A model generated the notes under the pieces. That model saw only the letters and a list, made by a program, of their open reading frames with translations, did not search any database and was not told the DNA's origin. Made by a program: the position numbers and the translations under genes. Shown in pieces: positions 24,150-32,852 of a stretch of DNA of 46,978 nucleotides; position 1 is the stretch's first letter, and every line of letters starts with the position of its first letter. This DNA comes from Draconibacterium orientale (lineage in GTDB: Bacteria > Bacteroidota > Bacteroidia > Bacteroidales > FEN-979): assembly GCA_020718225.1 (NCBI GenBank), contig DYSO01000006.1:1-46978 (forward strand). Direction: 5' to 3'.

Positions 24150-27100
24150 CTATTTAGTCAGGATCAACTTGAAAAGTTCCATTTGGCCATTCTTTTCAAC
24201 TTTAACGAAATACATCCCCGACATAAGGTTGCTGACATTAAATTCATGGGACCGTTCGTTTATTATTGTTTCGGTCTGCAACAGTTCGCCATACATGCCA
24301 AAGATATTGACCCTGACGGCCCCGTTGGGATCGTCTCCTTTTTGAACGAGGGTGAATTTCCCGTTTGTCGGGTTAGGAAAGATATTGAACCTGGAGGGCA
24401 CCGGAAGTTCAGCCATTTCAGCTTCGCCGGTAACAGTGGCAACCATGGCCGGTGGAAGGCTGCTGCACCAGTCGCTGGTGGTAGTGATATAAGCATGTAA
24501 ATATCCGCCTGCTTCCACATGGGCACCATAGAGGATAGAAACTTTACTGCCTGCGATCAGGGTAGCGCTTCCCCCGTTTTCAACTACGAACGAAGAACCG
24601 CCACCGGCAACCGTAATGGTGTTCAGTGCATTGTAACAGTTGTTTGTGCCGGAAGGAATGGTGCCGGTAACCGAAAGGTTTTCAGGGACGACCGGGCCCC
24701 AGTTGATCCGGTTAAAAGCATCGTTGTCATAATTTTCTCCGGAAAAATCGCCAGTATAATCAACAAAATTCAACTGGCCCTGGTTGATTGTTTTGGCAAC
24801 ATTATAAGTTCCTCCCCATGTGTTGGCAGGGAAAATGGCATTGCCCAGGGCAAGGGTCTGGTTATTGTCGATGGTCAGCAGGGCGCCGCCGGTTGCCCCA
24901 TCCTGGAACGTGCAGCCCGTAAAAGCATGGGCGGCATCGATGGTTGCGCCCGATTTTACATAAACCCCGTTGGCCGTATTGTTTTTAAAGACACAATAAT
25001 CGGCTGCAATGGTCCCGCCGGAATTCACATTGAAATTGAATCTCGACGTTGTGAGGTTGGCCCGGACCGTTACAGGATTGCCCAGTGTTCCATTAATTTG
25101 AAGGGCCCCGCCACTGTTCACGTTCAGGCTTTTTCCATCAGACATGATGAAAAGTGATGCGGGAGGAAGTAAAAGTGTCCCCAAATTCATGATGTCCGTA
25201 TTGCCAAATACACTTAGGTAATAACCATTGAGGTTGTAACCCCCTTGCTGAACGGTCAGGTTGCCATCAAACTGGCAGCTTGTGTTACCGACCTGTGTTA
25301 CAGTATATCCAGGCGATTTTTCAATATAGAGGTTGTAGAAATATCCTGTACCGCTCGAATAAGTAAGGATAGAAGATTGTGACCCTTTGAATTTGATCGT
25401 ATTTCGGGGGAACACGTTATACAAGGCCCCGGTTGGGGAAACGGTAAAATTTTTATAGACAACGTGTGTCAGCCCCGTAAGATTATCTTCCCATATCCCG
25501 TTGTTGATTAAAATATTTCCATTGCACTGGATATTGTCGTTGGGCCTGAACTTCCCGCTGCTTTTATCCACGGTCAATGAATTGAAATATTCAACGGCTG
25601 AGGCAGTAGTCAGCAATTGATCTGTTGTACCGTTGAATGTTACCACAGAGTAATCGCCAGGGTGAAACCCATTTGTTGAGCTATAGGAAGTATTGGCATT
25701 ATCCCAGTTCCCGCCAACATGGATTTGGGGGCCATAACCATCCGATGCGTTCAAACCTGCGTTCAGGTCAATATCCAGTATTCCCGATATGTATAGATTG
25801 GCCGGGCTTCTGAGTTTCATCGTCCCGTCGATGAGGTTTAGATTGTTGGAAATGGTTACATTCTGCATCACTTCCAGCCCATCAAAGGAAGCATAGGTTT
25901 TGTTAAGGGAGAGGTTATAGAAGGTTTCCGGGGAGAGGATGTCAGAAGCGGTCGTCCCGAAAAACTGAACGGTACCCGTCCCTTCATCGAACCCGGCTGT
26001 CCCGACCAGGTTATTCCAGTCGCCGCCAACCGATATCATATAATTATTTGAAATAAGCGCCCCACTTTGGATGGTCAGGTCGTTTTGGACAAGGATAGGA
26101 TAATTGAACAGTTCGGATGAAACCCCCGAGGCTCTGTTGATAAGAAGATTGTGAAAGTAGTTTCCGTTTCCGCAGTAGATGTACACATCTGCTTCTGACC
26201 CGGAAACTTCAACGGTTCCCCCGGTAGGTTCGAAAGTCCCGGCATAACCGGCATAAAAAGCCCCACCGGTCTTTAAGGTCCCCCCGCTGACAGAAGTCGT
26301 TGCGGTTGAGCCAAAATGAATGCTGTTATGGGTAATTTCAAACAGCCCCGCCGTCATGCTAAAGTTCCCACTTAAATACTCCCATCCTTTATCGGGGTGG
26401 CGGGGGGAATCGGTAATGAAGCTTCCGCCGTTGATGATCAGGGACCCGGTGGGGGCAATGGCGAATTCGCCGTGACACAATACATTTCCCGCCCCAATAT
26501 CGAGTAAACCGTTTAATGTGAAAGGCGCATTGAGATACATGGTATTGCTGGCATTTAGTGAAAAAGAAGCGCCATTTTGAACATCACATATGCCATTTAC
26601 ATAGACATCAGCAATCGTTTGCCAGGTAGCGCCGCTTTCCACTGTAAAATAACCATCGACCCTTAGGGGCTGAATGGTTTTAGTCTCAATTTTTGCCTTG
26701 AAAGCGTCAACAAGGACCAGGTTGCCAAAGGCTGCATCAGCGTCCAGCACGTCAATGCCGTAGGAACAATATACGGTATTTGGGGGTTCGAGGATGGCAT
26801 GGGTGCCATCGTTAAAATGCCAGTGGCCTGCATGAAATTCACCGTTGTTTACATTGTCTGTCGATCCAGACTCCCAGGTTACTCTGTAAGCATCCATAAC
26901 ATCTGTTGCCTGTTCCATCACGAGTTCCCCATAGATCGTAACATAATTGGCAACATCCAACTGGTGACCGCCCAGGTTGAATGTGCCCGCATCTATTGTA
27001 AGGTTGTTAAAAATACAATTCGAATTAAGTGAAATGGAGTTTGCTTTTGCCCCCTTTCCCAGTGTTTTGTCCGACCTTTCCCCAGGCCCTTGCAGAGAGG

Positions 27101-30100
27101 GCACTGCCAATGGGGCATCCTTGGCAGTTTTATTGATATTGACATCGTATAGGGAGCTGCCTGCTATAAGGCTTATGATTGCATCGGAGGGGCCATAACA
27201 TTCAAAAGTTCCCCCTGATGGCGTAAACTCAGCCCGGTTGCTTACAAAACCATAGGCTGTTCGTATTGTGCCACCGGTAATGTTTTCAGAAAATGTATTT
27301 CCCCCGTTGAAAAGGGTGATGCCACAGGTATGAAAATCGAGGGTCCCGCCGCTCATTTCTATGGACGCATCGCCACCGTATGTCCAATCGCTCATATTTC
27401 CATAAATATTGACGTTTCCCCCAAAGATGTGCAAATCGCCGTTCAGGTCAACCCATGAAATGGTACCGGAATTTGTCAGGTTTATGGTGCCCCCTGTATT
27501 GTTATAAAAGGCGCCGTAGATCCCATTGTCAATAAGGTCGTTGGCTGTAAAAGAACCGGATAGGACATCCACCGCCCCGGCAGTCCAGTCATAGGCTGCA
27601 CAGGTAACATTGGCGCCGTTCATCCTTAATGATCCCCCCGAAGCTTTGTCAAGTTCAAGGGTGTTAAAGAATTCGTTGGAGCAATACTGATGATAGTTTC
27701 CGCCATTAAAAATCACGCGGCTGGTGCTTTCGGTAAAGCCGGCAGTTCCGACGGTATTGGACCAGTTTCCGCCGACTGACAGGGTGGTAGCCCCGGGGTT
27801 GAGAACCCCCTGGTCGATGGTCAGGTTTTTGGCTATTGTCAGATCACTATAAGCGTAAACAGTGGATGAAGGGCTAAACCTGACATTGTTAAATATACCG
27901 GTTCCAACGGAATAGTGGTTGATGGATTGAACTGAACCATCGAATACAAAGGTTCCGGTATTATCAGAACCTGTAAAATCGTAATTTCCATAATTGTTGA
28001 AAGAGCCTTTAAGAATAACATCATAATCGGATTGGATTTCAAAGTTGGAGGATGTTTGCAGGTTCAGGTTGCCATTGATGGTAAGTGGCGCAGTTGAAAG
28101 AAAGCTAACCTTGGCTGTATTTGCCCCTGTTTTGTATATGCCAAGATTGGGAAATGCGCAGCTGGCGCTGTACGATCTGATCCAGCTATCGCCCGATCCG
28201 GTGAAATCGATATTTCCATTGGCAATGTTGGCATTGGCGCCAACATTAAAATTCCAATGACCGTGAACCCAGAAGACAGCATTGGCCGTAAAGTTGGCTG
28301 TTGAACCGCTTTGCCAGGACACATCCCCCAACACGGTTATCACCCCGGCCGCGTTGTCCATGGACAAAAGGCCGGTAATGGACATATTGCCGGAAACGTT
28401 CAGGCTGCCCCCGCCAACTTTTAGCTGGGCCCCGCTCCCGATGGAGATGTCATTACAGTTGGCTGTGGATGAAGCGATGATGGGATAGTAGGTATAACCT
28501 GGGTTGATCGTTACGTTGGTGGTGGCATCCGGGACAAAAGTTCCATTCCAGTTTGCCCCGTTGTACCAGTCGTTGTTAACAGCGCCAAGCCAGTTCCCAA
28601 CCGATCCGGTGAGGCTAAGATAGAAAGAGTGGGCGCCCGCAGTTGTATTTTCATCGTCCAGCAAAATATAATAGATGTTCCCCGCTGTCAGAAGCATCGA
28701 GCCATAGGTGCCGGTATAGGCAATGTCGTCGATGCATTGCCATCCGGAAGAGGAGCAGGACGATGATTTCCACATGTAATCGACATATCCGGAAGCGGCA
28801 GTGACAACGACACTGTAATAACCAGAGGCGGAGGGTTCAAAACTGTATATTTTTTCGCGGCCCTCGCATGTAAAACCACAGGGGGAAAGTGTTGTTGTAT
28901 ACCAGGCCCCGTATCCCCCGCCTGAATAATTCTGTGTATAACCTGATCCTGTGCCTCCAATGGTGGTCATATTCTGGCATGGGTTCAGGAAAACGTAAAA
29001 AGTATGCTCGGCCTCATCGCTATCTTCATCGTCGAGTAAAATGTAATAGGTCGTACCTGCAACCCAGCTCATTAAACCATACGTGCCCGGGGAGTTAATA
29101 TCATCAATACAGTTCCACCCGGAAGAGGAGCAGGACGATGTTTTCCACAAATAATCAACATACCCGGTTGCGGTGGTTACCCCAATGGTGTAAATTCCTG
29201 TTACAGGGGCCACGAAACTATAAATCTGCTCAATACCGGGTGTCGTATAATTGCAAGGGTTGCTGGTTGAGGTAAACCAGACCCCTTCGCCACCACCCCA
29301 ATATGTTTTGGAATTGGCCGTTCCTCCTCCTCCCAATGAAATGATATTACTGCATGGATTGGGAGTATAGTCCTGTAACTGGATTGTTGTTACCCCATAA
29401 TGTACCATGTCTCCATAATAACCTCCCCATGTCATGGTATGGTTGTTATAATCCCAGGTGTCGTGCAGATAAACCACACTGCCGGTATTATCATATCCAT
29501 AGCCCAGCATGGTGTGGCCTTCAACCTGTATCAACACGGGTCTTCCTGCATCAATTTCCGATTTATATTGTGCAAAGGTGAACCCCTGTGTGTTTCCGTT
29601 ATAACCATAAATTTTTTGATTACAGTTTGATAGCACGGTATAACCCCTTGATTCATAAAATTTCCGCAACCCGTAACAACCGTCTTTATGGCCGGCAGGG
29701 GCCACATAGTCGCAAACGATAGCCCCATTGTCATAATAATAAAAGGTTGTGTTTCCGTCGGAGTTTCCATAAGCAGTTTGATTTGTCCCCATGTAGTCGC
29801 CGGTACATTGTCCCCATGTATGTTGTGTCCATCCGTTGGTAATATAGGGATCGTTGGCAGTGCTGCCATAAAGGATCCAGTAATCGTCCACATGTCCACG
29901 GCCGCTCCGTCCATCGACCCCGTCGCGTGTGGCGCTTAACGGGCATTGGTGCCTTACCTGGCCGTTTATGGTTACATCGCCCCAACTGCTGTTGTCCATC
30001 GGCATGATGCCGCCATGGGTCGGCCCCGCGTACATGTTGTAATAACCGGTGCGGTCATAAAAGCTTGCCTGCATGGCGGCAGCAGTGGCCGAACATCCAA

Positions 30101-30311
30101 ACGACCAGCTAAAGGCGGGAACGTTCGTCAGCAACACGGCCGACTTTGTCGGGACGGCAACCGGCATCCTGAAATTTTCAGGGGGTATGCCAGGGACACT
30201 GATTTCTTCAATGACCTGCCCGGTTGCATCAACAAAACGGTTGGTAATGTACTTTTGGTCAATCAGATTATTTTGGGCTTGCGTATTTGCTGCTATTACC
30301 CAGCATAACAT
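24150..30311 (-). CDS. Giant C39-like cysteine protease / beta-repeat T9SS protein
   Basis: A 2,053-residue secreted protein. Residues ~60-315 resemble a C39-like papain-fold peptidase: Cys73 (FGCSATAAAM), His266 (VEGHTMLGYGYDN) and Asp284 (YLHDTWD) are the likely triad. Two PPC-like beta domains follow (~320-450, ~450-575), sharing YVDYxWK-SSCSSSGWxCIDDI and YILLDDE. About 1,350 residues of parallel-beta-type repeats come next (many NGNLxL, GGTLxxxG, NVxI units, Gly/Asn/Thr-rich), and the chain ends in a type A T9SS sorting domain (FNIFPNPTNGKFTL...MSGMYFVKVEKNG). The ATG used gives only a truncated signal peptide. A better start at 30342 is out of frame by one base because of a T10 run (see the separate entry). 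Likely a surface adhesin/protease; substrate unknown. Confidence 0.88.
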   Translation of the reverse strand: MLCWVIAANTQAQNNLIDQKYITNRFVDATGQVIEEISVPGIPPENFRMPVAVPTKSAVLLTNVPAFSWSFGCSATAAAMQASFYDRTGYYNMYAGPTHGGIMPMDNSSWGDVTINGQVRHQCPLSATRDGVDGRSGRGHVDDYWILYGSTANDPYITNGWTQHTWGQCTGDYMGTNQTAYGNSDGNTTFYYYDNGAIVCDYVAPAGHKDGCYGLRKFYESRGYTVLSNCNQKIYGYNGNTQGFTFAQYKSEIDAGRPVLIQVEGHTMLGYGYDNTGSVVYLHDTWDYNNHTMTWGGYYGDMVHYGVTTIQLQDYTPNPCSNIISLGGGGTANSKTYWGGGEGVWFTSTSNPCNYTTPGIEQIYSFVAPVTGIYTIGVTTATGYVDYLWKTSSCSSSGWNCIDDINSPGTYGLMSWVAGTTYYILLDDEDSDEAEHTFYVFLNPCQNMTTIGGTGSGYTQNYSGGGYGAWYTTTLSPCGFTCEGREKIYSFEPSASGYYSVVVTAASGYVDYMWKSSSCSSSGWQCIDDIAYTGTYGSMLLTAGNIYYILLDDENTTAGAHSFYLSLTGSVGNWLGAVNNDWYNGANWNGTFVPDATTNVTINPGYTYYPIIASSTANCNDISIGSGAQLKVGGGSLNVSGNMSITGLLSMDNAAGVITVLGDVSWQSGSTANFTANAVFWVHGHWNFNVGANANIANGNIDFTGSGDSWIRSYSASCAFPNLGIYKTGANTAKVSFLSTAPLTINGNLNLQTSSNFEIQSDYDVILKGSFNNYGNYDFTGSDNTGTFVFDGSVQSINHYSVGTGIFNNVRFSPSSTVYAYSDLTIAKNLTIDQGVLNPGATTLSVGGNWSNTVGTAGFTESTSRVIFNGGNYHQYCSNEFFNTLELDKASGGSLRMNGANVTCAAYDWTAGAVDVLSGSFTANDLIDNGIYGAFYNNTGGTINLTNSGTISWVDLNGDLHIFGGNVNIYGNMSDWTYGGDASIEMSGGTLDFHTCGITLFNGGNTFSENITGGTIRTAYGFVSNRAEFTPSGGTFECYGPSDAIISLIAGSSLYDVNINKTAKDAPLAVPSLQGPGERSDKTLGKGAKANSISLNSNCIFNNLTIDAGTFNLGGHQLDVANYVTIYGELVMEQATDVMDAYRVTWESGSTDNVNNGEFHAGHWHFNDGTHAILEPPNTVYCSYGIDVLDADAAFGNLVLVDAFKAKIETKTIQPLRVDGYFTVESGATWQTIADVYVNGICDVQNGASFSLNASNTMYLNAPFTLNGLLDIGAGNVLCHGEFAIAPTGSLIINGGSFITDSPRHPDKGWEYLSGNFSMTAGLFEITHNSIHFGSTATTSVSGGTLKTGGAFYAGYAGTFEPTGGTVEVSGSEADVYIYCGNGNYFHNLLINRASGVSSELFNYPILVQNDLTIQSGALISNNYMISVGGDWNNLVGTAGFDEGTGTVQFFGTTASDILSPETFYNLSLNKTYASFDGLEVMQNVTISNNLNLIDGTMKLRSPANLYISGILDIDLNAGLNASDGYGPQIHVGGNWDNANTSYSSTNGFHPGDYSVVTFNGTTDQLLTTASAVEYFNSLTVDKSSGKFRPNDNIQCNGNILINNGIWEDNLTGLTHVVYKNFTVSPTGALYNVFPRNTIKFKGSQSSILTYSSGTGYFYNLYIEKSPGYTVTQVGNTSCQFDGNLTVQQGGYNLNGYYLSVFGNTDIMNLGTLLLPPASLFIMSDGKSLNVNSGGALQINGTLGNPVTVRANLTTSRFNFNVNSGGTIAADYCVFKNNTANGVYVKSGATIDAAHAFTGCTFQDGATGGALLTIDNNQTLALGNAIFPANTWGGTYNVAKTINQGQLNFVDYTGDFSGENYDNDAFNRINWGPVVPENLSVTGTIPSGTNNCYNALNTITVAGGGSSFVVENGGSATLIAGSKVSILYGAHVEAGGYLHAYITTTSDWCSSLPPAMVATVTGEAEMAELPVPSRFNIFPNPTNGKFTLVQKGDDPNGAVRVNIFGMYGELLQTETIINERSHEFNVSNLMSGMYFVKVEKNGQMELFKLILTK

Positions 30312-30317
30312 CAGGAT

Positions 30318-30327
30318 AAAAAAAAAA
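30318..30327 (-). other. Homopolymer A10/T10 breaking the signal peptide frame
   Basis: Ten consecutive A (plus strand) lie between an ATG at 30342 and the in-frame ATG at 30311. With nine, the reading from 30342 would be MKKFTFFFILMLCWVIAANT, a canonical signal peptide leading straight into the giant protein. With ten, the 30342 frame leaves the protein frame. Either one base is an assembly error or the tract is a slippage switch. Confidence 0.8.
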
Positions 30328-30386
30328 TGTAAATTTTTTCATAGGTCAGGGGTTTGAGGGTGGATACACCGGTTAAAAAAACAGAT

Positions 30387-30417
30387 CAAATATAACGTCT
30401 TTTATCTCTGAAAGCAA
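30387..30417 (-). promoter_or_regulatory. Promoter of the giant T9SS gene
   Basis: Minus strand: TTG (-33) at 30417-30415, 20 bp spacer, TATATTTG (-7) at 30394-30387. The ATG at 30342 lies 44 bp downstream of the -7 box, supporting 30342 as the genuine translation start rather than 30311. Confidence 0.55.
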
Positions 30418-30491
30418 GTTTTTTTTTTACAGGGAACATTAAATAATAGTTACAGGAAAAATTGTTTGAAAATTGGAGCCAATTCATTTTA

Positions 30492-31433
30492 TCAACGGTT
30501 CAGGTGGATCATTGTGATCTCGGCCGGGCAGTTGAAGCGGATTGGCATCCCGCTGACACCAACCCCGCGGGAAGTGTAACCGGTCATTTTCCCGAGGAGC
30601 CATTTTCCCTGATTGAACTGTTTTCCCTCGAACTGGTGACTGATCAGCGGCACCCCCTCTTTCAGACAGATCTGTCCACCATGCGTATGTCCGCATAAAT
30701 AGAGATCGTAGTTGTTCACGGATGCTGTCCTTGCCAGTTCACTGGTATGTACCAGGGCAATTTTAAAACTATAACCTTTGGTTTCGAGGGAGAGCAGGGC
30801 AGGTTCGGTATAGAAATTAAACGGATCGTCGGTTCCGGTAATCAGTATTTTTTCTCCGTCTTTGATGATTTCGACCGATTCGTTGATCAGTAAATCCATG
30901 CCGGACTCCTCCTCATAGCGGGCCATCAGATAGGTGTCGTGGTTTCCCAGTACAGCAAATGTTCCGTATGGCGCATGGATGTATTTCGACAAAATTTTTA
31001 TGGGTTTCAGGATGTGGTTGAAGCTCCCGGAGATATCTCGCCGGTAATCGCCGGTAAGTAAGCAAAGATCGAAACGGAGATCTTTTATTTTATCGATAAT
31101 CAATGATGCAAACCCGGGGATGCTGTCGAGATGGAGATCGGATAAATGCAATATCCGGAACCCGTCGAAGGCCGGGGGAAGGTTGGGGAAGTTCAGGCAT
31201 AATTCGTTTACCATGATGGTTTTGGCATTACCATATCCTTTTCGGTAATAACCGGTTATTTTCAACAAAAGGGCAAATATCTTCAGCAACCGGAGGAAAA
31301 GATCCCAATGGCTTTTGCTTTTTTCACCGCTCTTTTTATGAATAAATCCCGCAGTTTCCATTACCGAACGGGTTGCTGCCCAGATCAACCGTTTTTCTTT
31401 TCTAAGTGAAGGGGAGTCCAGAAATTGATACAT
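30492..31433 (-). CDS. Metallophosphoesterase, YkuE/LpxG-like
   Basis: A 313-residue calcineurin-like phosphoesterase. Motifs: ILHLSDLHLDS, LCLLTGDYRRD, AVLGNHDTYL, ALVHTSELA and LYLCGHTHGGQICL, followed by GVSGMPIRFNCPAEITMI. This is the arrangement of the YkuE-like group that includes membrane-associated UDP-diacylglucosamine hydrolases. The N-terminal ~85 residues are basic with a weak hydrophobic stretch (LFLRLLKIFALLLKI) that may attach it to the membrane. Substrate is not deducible, and it is a different subfamily from the LpxH-type enzyme at 11.1 kb. It lies upstream of the giant secreted protein on the same strand, separated by a promoter. Confidence 0.85.
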   Translation of the reverse strand: MYQFLDSPSLRKEKRLIWAATRSVMETAGFIHKKSGEKSKSHWDLFLRLLKIFALLLKITGYYRKGYGNAKTIMVNELCLNFPNLPPAFDGFRILHLSDLHLDSIPGFASLIIDKIKDLRFDLCLLTGDYRRDISGSFNHILKPIKILSKYIHAPYGTFAVLGNHDTYLMARYEEESGMDLLINESVEIIKDGEKILITGTDDPFNFYTEPALLSLETKGYSFKIALVHTSELARTASVNNYDLYLCGHTHGGQICLKEGVPLISHQFEGKQFNQGKWLLGKMTGYTSRGVGVSGMPIRFNCPAEITMIHLNR

Positions 31434-31505
31434 GGTTTTAAATTTTATCCCTAAAATACAAAATATTTATAACGGGATGGAAACCGGAAAAGGATTTTAA
31501 AGAAT

Positions 31506-32186
31506 TTACCGGGCAGCAGGAAAAATAGATGTTGCCGGGGGTTTTATCCCGATGGCATAAATACGCTCATTGTTTATCATTGGATTACAGCTCTTTTTTA
31601 TTTCCAGGAGATCAATAGCAAAGCCGGCTGTTTCGAAATAATTTCTGATCTCCGCTTCCGAGAAACAGGAAATATAAATTTCTGTATTGATTCCCAGGAG
31701 TTCTTTCTGAAAACCCTCTCCAAGACCTGCGTTGACAGCTACCATAAGCGAACCGCCTGGTTTCAGGATTCTGTAAAACGCATCGAAGAGGATGTTCATG
31801 TGGGATTTTGGTGTATGTATGATTGAATCATAAGATATAATCCCGTCAAAAGAGCCGGTAATCAGATCCGACTGTGCAATATCATCACAAATAAACTCTA
31901 TTCCTTTATTGAGGTTGCTTGCCATGGCGATACATCGGTCGGATATATCCACCCCGATGACTTTCATCCCTTTATCGAACAGGTACCTTCCTATGTGTGC
32001 CGAAGGGCCGCAGCCAGCATCACAAATCAGTGATCCGTCAGGAAACCGTTGCGCAAAAAGATCAAGCAGCCTTTGGTTATAACCCTTTTTTCTTATCTCA
32101 TCCAAAAATGGGTCGATATACCTGTCCGCTACCAGGTTATAAGAATGCCTTGTACTCAGATTACAGGAAATGAGGTAACCATCCAT
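31506..32186 (-). CDS. Class I SAM-dependent methyltransferase
   Basis: A 226-residue methyltransferase of the UbiE/COQ5-like superfamily. The SAM-binding glycine motif is LICDAGCGPSAHIGRYL, followed by VIGVDISDRCIAMA, FICDDIAQSDL, GIISYDSIIHTP and LKPGGSLMVAVN. Substrate cannot be told; small-molecule targets are typical for this group. It is soluble and likely cytoplasmic. A start a few residues further in (for example at SARHSYN-like positions) cannot be excluded, but 32186 is the only nearby ATG. It lies 72 bp from the metallophosphoesterase gene. Confidence 0.85.
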   Translation of the reverse strand: MDGYLISCNLSTRHSYNLVADRYIDPFLDEIRKKGYNQRLLDLFAQRFPDGSLICDAGCGPSAHIGRYLFDKGMKVIGVDISDRCIAMASNLNKGIEFICDDIAQSDLITGSFDGIISYDSIIHTPKSHMNILFDAFYRILKPGGSLMVAVNAGLGEGFQKELLGINTEIYISCFSEAEIRNYFETAGFAIDLLEIKKSCNPMINNERIYAIGIKPPATSIFPAAR

Positions 32187-32281
32187 AATGTTAAACCGGC
32201 AGGGTTTGTTGACAGGATCCAGGTCCGGATCGGTTTATAAGACGTAATTACAGGTGAAAAGTTACTGTTTTTTATCAGATT

Positions 32282-32764
32282 TTATTGAAGGCTTTTCAGG
32301 GCCATCAGTACCGGGTACATCATACCGGCGATAAGGGCCAGTGTAATAAATGGCCGGTTGATGTTCTGCCACTTAAAATTTTTTCGTTTAAAAGCATCCA
32401 TGGCGTGATTGATCCCTGAGAAGAAGATGAAGAATATAAAGGTAAAAAAGATGGTCAATTCGGCCTTGATGCCCCATTGGGTAAAATATACAATAACCGA
32501 TATAACGGCATATGATAATAGGGCGATGGCCGATTGACGCTGGTAATTGCTGCCGGTCTCGAAACCTTTCGCTTCTGCTGATTTTCTGGCAAACAATAAA
32601 CCTTCCATCCCTGAAATTCCGGCAATGGCCACGATTATCAAGGGAATCATAAAATGCAGCTGGGCAATCGGATCATAGTCGCCAGAAGATCCAATCCGGT
32701 ATCCGAAAAAGAAAGCCAGACAAACGATGGAAATCCTTAAAATGTCGAATATTTTTACAATCAT
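32282..32764 (-). CDS. Small integral membrane protein, unknown
   Basis: A 160-residue protein with four hydrophobic helices: near the start (ILRISIVCLAFFFGYRI), about 38-58 (MIPLIIVAIAGISGMEGLL), 85-118 (two adjacent segments including FFTFIFFIFFSGINHAMD) and at the end (ITLALIAGMMYPVLMAL). The GINHAMDAF segment and overall layout remind me of a small Bacteroidota membrane family (possibly DUF6790), but I am not sure. No catalytic motif is seen. It is 88 bp from the DUF255 gene. Confidence 0.7.
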   Translation of the reverse strand: MIVKIFDILRISIVCLAFFFGYRIGSSGDYDPIAQLHFMIPLIIVAIAGISGMEGLLFARKSAEAKGFETGSNYQRQSAIALLSYAVISVIVYFTQWGIKAELTIFFTFIFFIFFSGINHAMDAFKRKNFKWQNINRPFITLALIAGMMYPVLMALKSLQ

Positions 32765-32852
32765 AACTCGTTTTTTTTAAGTTTGGATTATTCATTAATA
32801 CAAATTTCGATAAAAAATCGATGTCCTTGGCATACAATGATCAGGCCGGGCC

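Noticed and set aside
24519-25157. 212-residue plus-strand open frame within the giant gene
   Set aside because: It is antisense to the continuous repeat-rich coding region of the T9SS protein and has no start context or family features.
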